From Cognatishimia activa (GTDB lineage Bacteria > Pseudomonadota > Alphaproteobacteria > Rhodobacterales > Rhodobacteraceae): DNA of 64,000 nucleotides. Shown one piece after another: positions 19,386-27,613 of this stretch; positions within the stretch are counted from its first letter, which is position 1, and each line of letters starts with the position of its first letter. A program made the translations under genes and the position numbers. The stretch covers positions 2,640,501 to 2,704,500 of the forward strand of contig NZ_CP096147.1 of assembly GCF_026016445.1 (NCBI RefSeq), given 5' to 3'. Under the pieces are notes generated by a model. That model was given only the letters and a program-made list of their open reading frames with translations. It was not told the origin of the DNA and did no database searches.

Positions 19386-20104
19386 CCTTACCTACGATTG
19401 AAACGCTCTACGACGTCTGTGAAGCTACATGGCCCTGCGCTTCGGCGTCTGAAGCAGGTGGATTTGTCATCCGCGACGGGCAAGGCGGTGGAAAGCGCGT
19501 TTCTGCAGCGACTCTGGCTGGCGCATTGAAAGATGCAGATATTGGCGTCGCTGAATTAGCCATGGCCAGTTTGGATCAATCACCTCTCTTTCAAGTTCGT
19601 GAAGGTGAGGATACACTCGATGCCATCTTGGCTGACAACGGTTATGACATCATCGATCCGGTTAACGTCTATGCCGCACACGTGGATGTTCTGGCGACCG
19701 AACGCCCGCCTCGCACCGTCGCCATCCCTGCATGGGAACCCCTTCAGATCATGAAAGAGATGTGGGCTGCAGGTGGAATTGGCCCAAAGCGCATAGACGT
19801 GATGCATCGTGCAAAAGGTCCGAAAACTGGATTTGTCAGCCGTTGGCAGGACAAACCTGCCGGGACTTCTTATGCGGCAATCCACGAAGGCATCTCGATG
19901 ATGCATGCGCTAGAGATTAAAGCAGAACAGCGACGGAACGGCCTCGCACGCTGGGCAATGCGACGCTTAGCCTATTGGACCATGGAAAATGGCGGCGAGA
20001 CGGTTTCAGTCATCTGCACGCAGGAGAACGAGGCTGCAAACGGGCTTTATCAGTCGCTGGGCATGACCAAAATCGGTACTTATCACTACCGTATCAAAGC
20101 CTAG
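19382..20104 (+). CDS. GNAT family N-acetyltransferase
   Basis: A 240-residue acetyltransferase. The C-terminal GNAT half shows EIKAEQRRNGLARWAMRRLAYW, the acetyl-CoA-binding region with RRNGLA, and ENEAANGLYQSLGM. The N-terminal half (residues 1-130) is less conserved and probably a degenerate GNAT repeat or substrate domain. The substrate is unknown. It begins at GTG 19382, which shares four bases with the end of the cinA-type gene (GTGA), so translation is coupled. Confidence 0.82.
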   Translation: MTLPTIETLYDVCEATWPCASASEAGGFVIRDGQGGGKRVSAATLAGALKDADIGVAELAMASLDQSPLFQVREGEDTLDAILADNGYDIIDPVNVYAAHVDVLATERPPRTVAIPAWEPLQIMKEMWAAGGIGPKRIDVMHRAKGPKTGFVSRWQDKPAGTSYAAIHEGISMMHALEIKAEQRRNGLARWAMRRLAYWTMENGGETVSVICTQENEAANGLYQSLGMTKIGTYHYRIKA

Positions 20105-20159
20105 CGAGCGACACTTTGGTACAGTTGCATCCCTGATCGGCCTACCGCATACAGCTAAT

Positions 20160-21107
20160 ATGAACCGTTTGATTGCCATCATGGCCGTATCTTTGGCCAC
20201 AACTCCTGCATTTGCGCTTGATCTCGCCATGCCAGCTGGCAGCGCATTAATCGCGGATGACGTGCAGGAAGACGGCAGTTATGCCTTGCCAGACGGGCCA
20301 TACCTAGATGGCTATCTTTCCTCTCGGCAGGTGACTGGTCACCTCTCTCGACAAGCTTGGCATCTGGACGGCGAGACGCATACAACCGAGCAATTGATTG
20401 ATCCACTCAGAAGTCAAATTCAAGCTGCCGGTTTCGCCATTCTGTTGGATTGCGACGCCCAAAGCTGCGGCGGTTTTGACTTTCGCTTTGCCACCGAAGT
20501 TCTGCCAGCGCCCGATATGTTCGTTGATTTGGTGGACTATCGTTTTGTGTCGGCCCTGAAGGAATCCTCGTCAGGTTCCGAAGCGATATCCGCTTTGGTC
20601 AGCACATCTGACACCAAAGGCTACATCCAGCTGATCGCTGTTCAACCCGGGCCGACCTCCGAGTCTCTCCCACTCGCCAAACCCGTTGAGGGCAATCCTG
20701 TGGAGCCGGTTTCAGTCAATCTGTCAGTACCCACTGACCTCGCCAAGGCACTCGATGTTGGCGGCCATGTCGTCCTGAGCGATTTGGAATTTGAAACAGG
20801 ATCATCAAACCTATCCGATGGGCGCTTTAACTCCTTGCAGTCTATTGCGACTTATCTTTCTGATCATCCAGGGCGCCGGATCGCTTTGGTGGGGCATACT
20901 GACAACGTGGGCAGTCTGGAGGGCAATGTAGCACTTTCTCAAAAGCGCGCGCGGGCTGTGAAAAACCGCCTTGTCGAAACACTCGGCGTTTCAGAAGGTC
21001 AGGTTGAAGCGCAGGGCGTCGGTTACCTTGCCCCAATCGCATCGAACCTGTCAGAGGCAGGTCGCAACGCAAATCGTCGGGTTGAAGCCGTGTTGCTGAC
21101 AGAGTGA
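20160..21107 (+). CDS. OmpA family protein (periplasmic/outer-membrane peptidoglycan-binding domain)
   Basis: A 315-residue exported protein. The signal peptide spans about residues 1-20 (ending PAFALDL). Residues about 205-313 form an OmpA-like peptidoglycan-binding domain: LEFETGSSNLS, IALVGHTDNVGS, NVALSQKRARAVKNRL and GRNANRRVEAVL. The central 180 residues are not a beta barrel and contain a Cys pair (DCDAQSCGG), so this is a periplasmic rather than porin-type member. Its likely role is to tether the envelope to peptidoglycan. It ends 14 bases from the convergent PBP gene with no visible terminator between them. Confidence 0.85.
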   Translation: MNRLIAIMAVSLATTPAFALDLAMPAGSALIADDVQEDGSYALPDGPYLDGYLSSRQVTGHLSRQAWHLDGETHTTEQLIDPLRSQIQAAGFAILLDCDAQSCGGFDFRFATEVLPAPDMFVDLVDYRFVSALKESSSGSEAISALVSTSDTKGYIQLIAVQPGPTSESLPLAKPVEGNPVEPVSVNLSVPTDLAKALDVGGHVVLSDLEFETGSSNLSDGRFNSLQSIATYLSDHPGRRIALVGHTDNVGSLEGNVALSQKRARAVKNRLVETLGVSEGQVEAQGVGYLAPIASNLSEAGRNANRRVEAVLLTE

Positions 21108-21121
21108 ACTGGCCAAGACGC

Positions 21122-23275
21122 TTAGTTCACGCCCAGAATACCCTTCAGCAACTGCTCCAATACATTCTCACGATTATTCTGACGTTTGGGCGGCAAAACG
21201 GTCGGCTTCGGTTTAGGTGTGAAAGCTGGCAGCGCGCTCGGTGACATTCCGTCAGTCACTCGCAACATGACTTCTTTCCAAATCTCGGCAGGCAACCCCC
21301 CTCCGGTAACGCCAGTCAGAGGTGTATTGTCATCGTACCCCATCCAAACGCCTGCCACATAGTCGGCGGTAAAGCCAATGAACCAAGCGTCCTTTGCGGC
21401 GCTGGTCGTGCCGGTTTTACCCGCAACCTGCCATCCTGGAAGCTGCGCCCGCGCGCCTGTGCCTTCAGAGACCACTTTGGACATCATATATATCAGCTCA
21501 CGTGCCGCACCCTCAGTGATGACGCGCTCTCCGATACCGCCGCCTGATCCCATCAAAGGCTCAGGTTCACCCTGAAGCTTAAGTTCAACCAAGCCAAACG
21601 GCGTTACAGACGAGCCGCCATTCAGAATACCCGCATAGGCACCGGTCATTTCCAGAAGAGAAGATTCAGACGCACCAAGCGCTAGAGCTGGACCATCCGC
21701 CAGATCGCTTGCGATCCCAAAATCCCCTGCAACCTTGCGCACATTGTCTCGTCCGACAGACTCCGAAATCTTTACGGCCGGAATATTGAGTGAATTCATC
21801 AAGGCCCATTCCAGCGAAACTTCGCCATAATGTTTGTTGGTGTAGTTCCTTGGACACCATTCCCCCGAACCCGGGATGTTCAAGCAGTAAGGCGCATCAA
21901 TAACTGTGTCGGTATGGTTGTACCCCAGATCCAAAGCCGTCGCATACACGAAGGGTTTGAATGCAGACCCGGTTTGACGCTTGGCCTGAACGGCGCGGTT
22001 GAACGCACCAGAGACCTTTGTCTTCCGCCCGCCTACCATCGCTCGAACAGCCCCATCAGATGACATGACCACAATTGCCGCTTCCGCTTTAGAGCCCTCA
22101 CGTACCTTGTTCTCAAAGACCCACTGCAGACCTTCCTCAGCCGCCTTTTGAATGCGCTGATCCAAAGTTGTGGAAATGATTACATCTTCTGTCGTGTTGT
22201 TGGTGAAGAACTCCGGCCCGGTGGACATCACCCAATCAGCAAAGTAACCGCCCGCCTTCGCCTGTGCCGCCTGTGACAGCGTTGCCGGGTTGGCCTGCCA
22301 CTTTGAAGTCTCAGCATCCGACAAGAAACCTTGCTCATTCATCAATCGCAAAACCGTGGCGCCTCGATCTTGCGAACGCTGCAGGTTGTTGGTTGGAGCC
22401 AGACGTGTCGGCGCTGTGAGCAAGCCAGCGATTATGGCTGCCTCAGACGGATTTAAAACTGCCGCGCTTTTTCCATAGTAGCGCTGAGCCGCTGCTTCCG
22501 CACCATAGGCACCGCCACCCATATATGCACGGTTCATATAAATTGAGAGGATGTCATCCTTTGAATATTTGGCTTCCATCGCCAATGCAAAGATCGCCTC
22601 TTTGATTTTCCGCGCCATCGATCCGCGCCGACAATCCGCCACATAGGCCGCTTCGCTGTCCCACTGGGTCTTATCGTATTCAACACCAAGGCACAGAAGC
22701 TTTGCAGTCTGCTGAGTAATCGTGGAACCGCCATGGCCCGACAAAGGCCCACGCCCTTCGCGCAGGTTAATACGCACGGCAGAGGCAACGCCCCGCGGAC
22801 TTACACCCAAATGGCGATAGAACCGTTTGTCTTCAGTCGCGATCACAGCATTCTTAAGATGTGGTGAAACCGTTGCGGTGGTAACAACACCTCCGAATTG
22901 ATCCCCACGCCAAGCAAAGACCTCTCCATTTCGATCTCGCAGCGTCACAGACCCCTGCGCTCGACCGTCCAAAAGCTCATCAAGTTCCGGAAGGGTCATA
23001 TAGACGTAGGTGACAGCCAGACCGATAATCAAAGCCACGACCATGGCGCTCCGCCATGTCAGTTTCCAGATCAATCTGAAAAACCAGCGGATGATGTTGG
23101 TAAAGAACCCAATAATGCCGGTGCGCTTCGCCTTCGGACGACGCGCAGCACCTCTGGCACGTTTCTTGGTGGCTTTGGGTTTTGGACGTGGCTTAGCCTT
23201 CTTGCCCGCCGACGCCTTCGCCCCATAGCGCTTCTCTGCCACCAATGGAGGCTTTTTTCGTCTGGAATCACTCAT
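21122..23275 (-). CDS. bifunctional class A penicillin-binding protein (transglycosylase/transpeptidase)
   Basis: A 717-residue class A PBP that polymerises and cross-links peptidoglycan at the cytoplasmic membrane. An unusually basic Lys/Arg/Ala tail of about 75 residues comes first, then one transmembrane helix. The GT51 domain shows ATEDKRFYRHLGVSPRG and GGSTITQQTAKLL. The transpeptidase domain has the SxxK motif in TGSAFKPFVYA, the SLN motif in MNSLNIPAV, and KTGTTSAAKDAWFIGF. The start at 23275 is chosen because upstream sequence lacks conserved features, although the frame continues to 23431. It is divergent from glnK. Confidence 0.92.
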   Translation of the reverse strand: MSDSRRKKPPLVAEKRYGAKASAGKKAKPRPKPKATKKRARGAARRPKAKRTGIIGFFTNIIRWFFRLIWKLTWRSAMVVALIIGLAVTYVYMTLPELDELLDGRAQGSVTLRDRNGEVFAWRGDQFGGVVTTATVSPHLKNAVIATEDKRFYRHLGVSPRGVASAVRINLREGRGPLSGHGGSTITQQTAKLLCLGVEYDKTQWDSEAAYVADCRRGSMARKIKEAIFALAMEAKYSKDDILSIYMNRAYMGGGAYGAEAAAQRYYGKSAAVLNPSEAAIIAGLLTAPTRLAPTNNLQRSQDRGATVLRLMNEQGFLSDAETSKWQANPATLSQAAQAKAGGYFADWVMSTGPEFFTNNTTEDVIISTTLDQRIQKAAEEGLQWVFENKVREGSKAEAAIVVMSSDGAVRAMVGGRKTKVSGAFNRAVQAKRQTGSAFKPFVYATALDLGYNHTDTVIDAPYCLNIPGSGEWCPRNYTNKHYGEVSLEWALMNSLNIPAVKISESVGRDNVRKVAGDFGIASDLADGPALALGASESSLLEMTGAYAGILNGGSSVTPFGLVELKLQGEPEPLMGSGGGIGERVITEGAARELIYMMSKVVSEGTGARAQLPGWQVAGKTGTTSAAKDAWFIGFTADYVAGVWMGYDDNTPLTGVTGGGLPAEIWKEVMLRVTDGMSPSALPAFTPKPKPTVLPPKRQNNRENVLEQLLKGILGVN

Positions 23276-23500
23276 TCCATTGTCTGCCCGAAATCGTCTG
23301 TTTTGCGGCAGTTTACCTAACACAATTGTAAATGTAGAGGCGAACTTCACGAGAAATCCGCTTCCAATTTCGATTAAAAAATAATCAACAAACCGCATTT
23401 GTGCAAAAATTGTGCGTTTTTCGTTGGTCAAAAGCCCATTTTTCCCGCGTTTTGCTTCGAAATGCCCGCTCTAAGCGCTTTTCTGCGGCTGCACAGTCGC

Positions 23501-23521
23501 GACGGCCTTCTGTGGGCCGTC
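23501..23521 (+). promoter_or_regulatory. leader hairpin upstream of glnK
   Basis: GACGGCC and GGCCGTC pair perfectly across a 7-base loop. The element ends 23 bases before the glnK GTG start and just ahead of the AAAAGGGGAA ribosome-binding site. It could shape the mRNA leader. No T tract follows, so it is not a terminator. Confidence 0.4.
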
Positions 23522-23544
23522 CGTATTCAGAAAAGGGGAACCGG

Positions 23545-23883
23545 GTGAAACTGATTATAGCGACAATCAAGCCGTTCAAGCTTGAAGAGGTCCGCGAAGC
23601 ACTGACCGACATCGGCGTGCGAGGCCTGATGGTGACCGAAATCAAGGGCTTTGGCGCCCAATCTGGTCACACCGAAATTTACCGCGGTGCGGAATACACC
23701 GTGAACTTTGTCCCGAAAGTGAAACTAGAGCTAGTCGTGGCTGAAGCCATGGTTGAGCAGGTTGTCGAGACCATCTCGAGCACTGCACGCACTGGCAAAA
23801 TCGGCGACGGCAAAATCTTTGTTCTGGATGTGGCACAGGCTGTGCGCGTTCGGACAGGCGAAACCAACGAGGACGCGCTGTAA
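23545..23883 (+). CDS. glnK: P-II family nitrogen regulatory protein GlnK
   Basis: A 112-residue PII signal protein that senses 2-oxoglutarate and ATP/ADP and controls ammonium uptake. Tyr51 in YRGAEY is the T-loop uridylylation site, and the C-terminal signature TGKIGDGKIFVLD is present. Its position directly before amtB (26 bases) identifies it as GlnK rather than GlnB. The start is GTG 23545, preceded by GGGGA. Under nitrogen excess the protein would bind and block AmtB; the family is normally induced by NtrC, but I could not identify a convincing NtrC site upstream. Confidence 0.96.
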   Translation: MKLIIATIKPFKLEEVREALTDIGVRGLMVTEIKGFGAQSGHTEIYRGAEYTVNFVPKVKLELVVAEAMVEQVVETISSTARTGKIGDGKIFVLDVAQAVRVRTGETNEDAL

Positions 23884-23909
23884 GGCGCCGGGGAAAGGGA
23901 ACTCTACCA

Positions 23910-25229
23910 ATGAAACTCGTAAACAAACTTGGGCTAGCTGCCGCGCTGACTGCGCTGCCAACCTTCGCCCTGGCTCAGGACGCAGCGCCGGGCTTCGACG
24001 AAATCGGCCCTTATATCATGACAACTCTGTTGTTCCTGGTTGGCGGCTTCCTCGTTTTCTGGATGGCAGCTGGCTTTGCCATGCTGGAAGCGGGCCTCGT
24101 GCGTTCCAAAAACGTTGCGATGCAGCTGACAAAGAACATGGCGCTCTTCTCTCTGGCCGCGATCGCTTACTGGCTGATCGGCTTTAACCTGATGTACCCA
24201 GGCGACGGCTGGCTGATCGGTGGCTGGCTTGGTCCATTCTTCTCTGTAACATCGCTCGAGCCAGTTGGCCTCGCAGCAGGTGACGCAGCACTGGATTACG
24301 CATCCGCTGGTTCTGACTTCTTCTTCCAGCTGATGTTCGTTGCAGCTACCGCATCTATCGTTTCCGGTACTGTTGCTGAGCGTATCAAACTATGGCCATT
24401 CCTGATCTTCGTGATCGTTCTGACTGGCGTTTTCTACCCAATCTCCGGTTCCTGGCAGTGGGGCGGCGGCTGGTTGTCCGAAGCAGGCTTCTCTGACTTC
24501 GCTGGCTCTACCATCGTACACTCCGTAGGCGGCTGGGCAGCTCTGACAGGCGCAATCATCCTGGGTCCACGTCTGGGCAAGTACAAAGACGGCAAAGTCT
24601 TCCCAATGCTCGCATCTAACCTGCCTCTGGCAACACTGGGTACATTCATCCTGTGGCTCGGTTGGTTTGGCTTCAACGGCGGCTCTCAGCTGGCGATGGG
24701 CACAGTAGGTGATGTTACTGACGTATCCCGCATCTTTGCAAACACCAATATGGCAGCCGCATCTGGCGCAGTTGCAGCCCTGATCCTGACACAGGTCGTG
24801 TTCGGCAAGGTTGACCTGACCATGGTTCTGAACGGCGCGCTGGCGGGTCTCGTATCCATCACTGCTGAGCCTCTGGCACCATCCCTGTTCGGCTCCCTGC
24901 TGATCGGTGGCGTAGGCGGCGTGATCGTAGTCTTCGCGGTTCCACTGCTGGACAAGCTGAAAATTGACGACGTTGTTGGTGCGATCCCTGTTCACCTCTT
25001 CGCAGGTATCTGGGGCACAATCGCAGTGGCCTTCTCTGGCTCCGCAACTCTGGGCGCACAGATCACAGGTATCGTTGCTTACGGTGTCTTCACAATCGTT
25101 GCTTCCGCAATCCTGTGGTACATCCTGAAACTGACCATGGGCATCCGCGTCTCCGAAGAAGACGAGATCAACGGTCTGGATAAAGCAGAGCTGGGTATGG
25201 AAGCATATCCTGAGTTCTCCAAAGGCTAA
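23910..25229 (+). CDS. amtB: ammonium transporter AmtB
   Basis: A 439-residue Amt/Rh channel for ammonium uptake. A cleavable N-terminal signal peptide (residues 1-22, ending FALAQ) is followed by eleven hydrophobic segments. The twin pore histidines appear in STIVHSVGGWAALTG and GAIPVHLFAGIWGT, and FWMAAGFAMLEAGLVRSKN is the classic N-terminal signature. The C-terminal ELGMEAYPEF is the conserved tail contacted by GlnK. Codon choice is more uniform than in the neighbours (mostly CTG for Leu), suggesting high expression. A strong terminator follows. Confidence 0.97.
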   Translation: MKLVNKLGLAAALTALPTFALAQDAAPGFDEIGPYIMTTLLFLVGGFLVFWMAAGFAMLEAGLVRSKNVAMQLTKNMALFSLAAIAYWLIGFNLMYPGDGWLIGGWLGPFFSVTSLEPVGLAAGDAALDYASAGSDFFFQLMFVAATASIVSGTVAERIKLWPFLIFVIVLTGVFYPISGSWQWGGGWLSEAGFSDFAGSTIVHSVGGWAALTGAIILGPRLGKYKDGKVFPMLASNLPLATLGTFILWLGWFGFNGGSQLAMGTVGDVTDVSRIFANTNMAAASGAVAALILTQVVFGKVDLTMVLNGALAGLVSITAEPLAPSLFGSLLIGGVGGVIVVFAVPLLDKLKIDDVVGAIPVHLFAGIWGTIAVAFSGSATLGAQITGIVAYGVFTIVASAILWYILKLTMGIRVSEEDEINGLDKAELGMEAYPEFSKG

Positions 25230-25251
25230 GGTCTAAGGACATAAGTCAAAG

Positions 25252-25282
25252 AAAGCCCGGGGCATATTGCCTCGGGCTTTTT
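25252..25282 (+). terminator. Rho-independent terminator of glnK-amtB
   Basis: A 12-base stem (AAAGCCCGGGGC with GCCTCGGGCTTT, one G-T pair) has a 5-base ATATT loop and runs into a T tract. It lies 23 bases after the amtB stop. Confidence 0.92.
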
Positions 25283-25344
25283 GTTATTCAATTGCCGTGG
25301 CCCGGCTGAGGTGTCTATGTAGACTCAATGCGAAAGGACACATA

Positions 25345-25800
25345 ATGGAAACCACTGTCTTTCAAGCCGAGGAACTGGCAGCGCAGCTTAAAGAGCGCGG
25401 GTCTCTGGTCATCCGTACGATTGCCATGCCGAGCGACACCAACCCGTCGGGCGACATTTTTGGTGGTTGGCTTCTTGCACAAATGGACTTGGCGGCAGGG
25501 AATATGGCGGGACAAATCGCACGCGGTCGCTGTGCGACTGTCGCGATCGAAGGCATCCAATTTGTCCGCCCGGTTCATGTCGGGGATGAGGTTACAATTT
25601 ACGCCAAACTGATCAAACTCGGCCGTTCTTCCATTACGATGAACATTCAGGCCTGGGCCCGGCCGCGCGACGCTGAACATTCTGAAAATGTGATCAAAGC
25701 CAAGTTCATCTTTGTAGCCATCGATAAGGATGGCAATTCGCGTGCTCTCCCTGAGAATGCGCAAGAGAACCTTGTTTATACGCGTTTACCAAAGTCTTAG
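25345..25800 (+). CDS. acyl-CoA thioesterase (hotdog fold, YciA-like)
   Basis: A 151-residue hotdog-fold thioesterase that hydrolyses acyl-CoA. The sequence IAMPSDTNPSGDIFGGWLLAQMDLAAG contains the catalytic Asn-Asp region typical of YciA/BACH-type enzymes. VRPVHVGDEVTIYAKL is the following strand pair. The start ATG 25345 has AAAGGA six bases upstream; the upstream frame overlaps the amtB terminator and is not coding. Its TAG stop overlaps the stop of the convergent VOC gene in a shared TTAG. Confidence 0.88.
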   Translation: METTVFQAEELAAQLKERGSLVIRTIAMPSDTNPSGDIFGGWLLAQMDLAAGNMAGQIARGRCATVAIEGIQFVRPVHVGDEVTIYAKLIKLGRSSITMNIQAWARPRDAEHSENVIKAKFIFVAIDKDGNSRALPENAQENLVYTRLPKS

Positions 25801-26189
25801 GTGAACTGTATCAAATCCCAAAGGTTTCCGTAGAGGTCTTTGAACACGGCAACAGTCCCGTAGCTCTCTTCTTTTGGCTCGCGCTCGAAGCTCACACCAC
25901 GCTCTTTGAATAGTTTGTAGTCCCGCCAAAAATCATCGGTCTGCAAAAAGAACGATACCCGCCCGCCGGTCTGGTCGCCGATAAACTCTTCCTGTCGCGG
26001 ATCACTAAGCCGGCCCAGCACAATCGAGCAGCCCTTGCTCCCTCTGGGGCGCACAACAACCCATCGCTTGTCTTGTTCAGGCTGATAAGTATCGGCGATC
26101 AAGTCAAAACCTAACGTCTCGACATAGAACGCGATGGCTTCGTCATAGTCACGAACGACCAGAGTGACGTGTACGAGATCCTGTTGCAT
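25797..26189 (-). CDS. VOC family (glyoxalase/bleomycin-resistance-like) protein
   Basis: A 130-residue protein with two beta-alpha-beta-beta-beta modules of the vicinal oxygen chelate fold: LVHVTLVVRDYDEAIAFYVETLGF and then VSFFLQTDDFWRDYKLFKERGV...DLYGNLWDLIQ. A metal-binding His (position 7) and Glu-like positions are partly retained. The specific function is unknown. AGGGG six bases upstream supports ATG 26189. A structured region ending in a terminator hairpin lies only 43 bases upstream, so expression may be attenuated. Confidence 0.82.
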   Translation of the reverse strand: MQQDLVHVTLVVRDYDEAIAFYVETLGFDLIADTYQPEQDKRWVVVRPRGSKGCSIVLGRLSDPRQEEFIGDQTGGRVSFFLQTDDFWRDYKLFKERGVSFEREPKEESYGTVAVFKDLYGNLWDLIQFT

Positions 26190-26231
26190 GGTTGCCCCTT
26201 TTGTTTGGTCCTACCGCCATAGCAAAGAAAG

Positions 26232-26257
26232 AAAAGCCCAAGCAATGCTTGGGCTTT
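26232..26257 (-). terminator. Rho-independent terminator upstream of the VOC gene
   Basis: On the minus strand AAAGCCCAAGC and GCTTGGGCTTT pair perfectly around ATT and run into TTTTCTTTC. It sits before the VOC coding region on the same strand and after a structured stretch, so it ends either a small RNA or an attenuated leader. Confidence 0.8.
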
Positions 26258-26260
26258 CCC

Positions 26261-26322
26261 TGCGCCAATCTGGGGATGCGCATATGTGGCGACTCGGGGG
26301 CGGGACAAGTCCCGTCACCACA
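26261..26322 (-). ncRNA. candidate structured small RNA or attenuated leader
   Basis: Between the aminotransferase terminator (26375-26404) and the terminator at 26232-26257, the minus strand folds into serial hairpins. A 9-base outer stem, TGTGGTGAC with GTCGCCACA (26314-26322 with 26285-26293, one G-T), encloses the short hairpin GGGACTTGTCCC. A second stem, TGCGC/GCGCA, spans 26261-26282. With the terminator this makes three consecutive hairpins, 43 bases ahead of the VOC start codon. It may be an independent sRNA or a riboswitch-like leader. I do not recognise a known RNA family. Confidence 0.45.
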
Positions 26323-26374
26323 ACAGACTTCAATGCCTGTCATAGTCATACGCCGGTGCAATTGATTTCCGTCG

Positions 26375-26404
26375 AAAAAAAAGGCGCTCTTAAAAGAGCG
26401 CCCT
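26375..26404 (-). terminator. Rho-independent terminator of the aminotransferase gene
   Basis: On the minus strand GGCGCTCT and AGAGCGCC pair around a 4-base loop and are followed by eight T. It lies 22 bases beyond the aminotransferase stop codon. Confidence 0.93.
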
Positions 26405-26426
26405 TTCAATTCAGTCGAACCAAGTT

Positions 26427-27611
26427 TTAGACACCCGCGTCGATGATCGCTTTCGCCAGAACAGGCACGGTCTCTTTGTTCAGACCGGCGATGTTCATGC
26501 GGCTATCTCCGACCATATAGATACCTGCATCGACGCGCATTTTCTCTACCAGCTCAGGCGTAGTGCCAATCTGGCTGAACATGCCACGATGCTCAGCGAT
26601 GAAACCAAAACGGTCAGAGCCAGACAGCTTCTGCAGTTCATCTGCAAGCTGCTGACGCAGCTCCAGCATGCCCAAACGTATCTCTTCCAGCTCTGCCGCC
26701 CAATCGGCGCGCAGCTCTGGATCATTCAGAATGGTGGTCACAACGCGCGCACCGTGATCTGGCGGGAAGGAGTAGTTCTGGCGGTTCAGAAAGTTCAGGT
26801 TCTGCTGAACAACCGGGATCTGCGCGGCGTCATCAGTGATCGCCATCAGAATACCTGTCCGTTCGCGATATACACCGAAGTTCTTAGAACAGCTTGCCGC
26901 AATCAGACCTTCTTTGATGGAGGATGCCACCAGACGGGTCGCAGCTGCGTCTTCATCCAGACCATCGCCAAAGCCCTGATAAGCGATATCGATCATCGCG
27001 ATCAGACCATTTTCGTTGATCAGATCAACAACGGCCTGGAACTGCGTCAGGTTCAGATTAGCACCCGTTGGGTTGTGACAGCAGCCGTGCAGCAGAACCA
27101 CATCACCTTCGTTAGCCTGTGCGAGATCCGCCAGCATGCCCTCAAAATCAACCGCGCGGGTTTCAGTGTCGAAGTAACGGTAAGCAACGGTTTCGATACC
27201 CAAATACTTCAGGATTGAGACATGGTTTGGCCAAGTTGGGTTAGACACGAAGACACGCGCATTTGGGTTAGCCAGTTTCACCAATTCAAACGCCTGACGC
27301 ACAGCGCCTGTGCCACCCGGGGTGGCCACAGCTGCGATCTTATCGCGTGCTACAGCATCTCCTAGAACCAGATCAATCATGGCATCCGCGAAGGCGGGAT
27401 CGCCTGGTAGGCCAACGTAACTTTTGCTGGTTTGCTCTTCGACCAAGCGGCGCTCTGCTTCCTTCACAGCGCGCATCACAGGGGTCACACCCTCTGCGTT
27501 TTTATAAACACCAACACCCAAGTCGATCTTTTGATCGCGCGGGTCTTCCTTGAACTTGGTCATCAAGGCGAGAATTTTGTCAGCGGGCTGAGTTTTCAAG
27601 TTGCCGAGCAT
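26427..27611 (-). CDS. aspartate/aromatic amino acid aminotransferase (class I, PLP)
   Basis: A 394-residue PLP-dependent transaminase of the AspC/TyrB subgroup that exchanges amino groups between aspartate or aromatic amino acids and 2-oxoglutarate. It opens DKILALMTKFKEDPRDQKIDLGVGVYKN. The substrate/cofactor region HGCCHNPTGANL and the PLP lysine in CSKNFGVYRERTG are clear. The start ATG 27611 lies two bases after the sseA stop codon, so the two form a unit. This pairing is sensible if the enzyme uses cysteine to give 3-mercaptopyruvate, the sulfurtransferase substrate; that link is inferred. Confidence 0.92.
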   Translation of the reverse strand: MLGNLKTQPADKILALMTKFKEDPRDQKIDLGVGVYKNAEGVTPVMRAVKEAERRLVEEQTSKSYVGLPGDPAFADAMIDLVLGDAVARDKIAAVATPGGTGAVRQAFELVKLANPNARVFVSNPTWPNHVSILKYLGIETVAYRYFDTETRAVDFEGMLADLAQANEGDVVLLHGCCHNPTGANLNLTQFQAVVDLINENGLIAMIDIAYQGFGDGLDEDAAATRLVASSIKEGLIAASCSKNFGVYRERTGILMAITDDAAQIPVVQQNLNFLNRQNYSFPPDHGARVVTTILNDPELRADWAAELEEIRLGMLELRQQLADELQKLSGSDRFGFIAEHRGMFSQIGTTPELVEKMRVDAGIYMVGDSRMNIAGLNKETVPVLAKAIIDAGV

Positions 27612-27613
27612 AG

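Noticed and set aside
26149..26409. Minus-strand open frame of 86 codons upstream of the VOC gene
   Set aside because: It runs through two terminator-like hairpins and into the VOC gene in another frame, lacks a ribosome-binding site, and its composition follows the RNA stems. The structured RNA explanation fits better.
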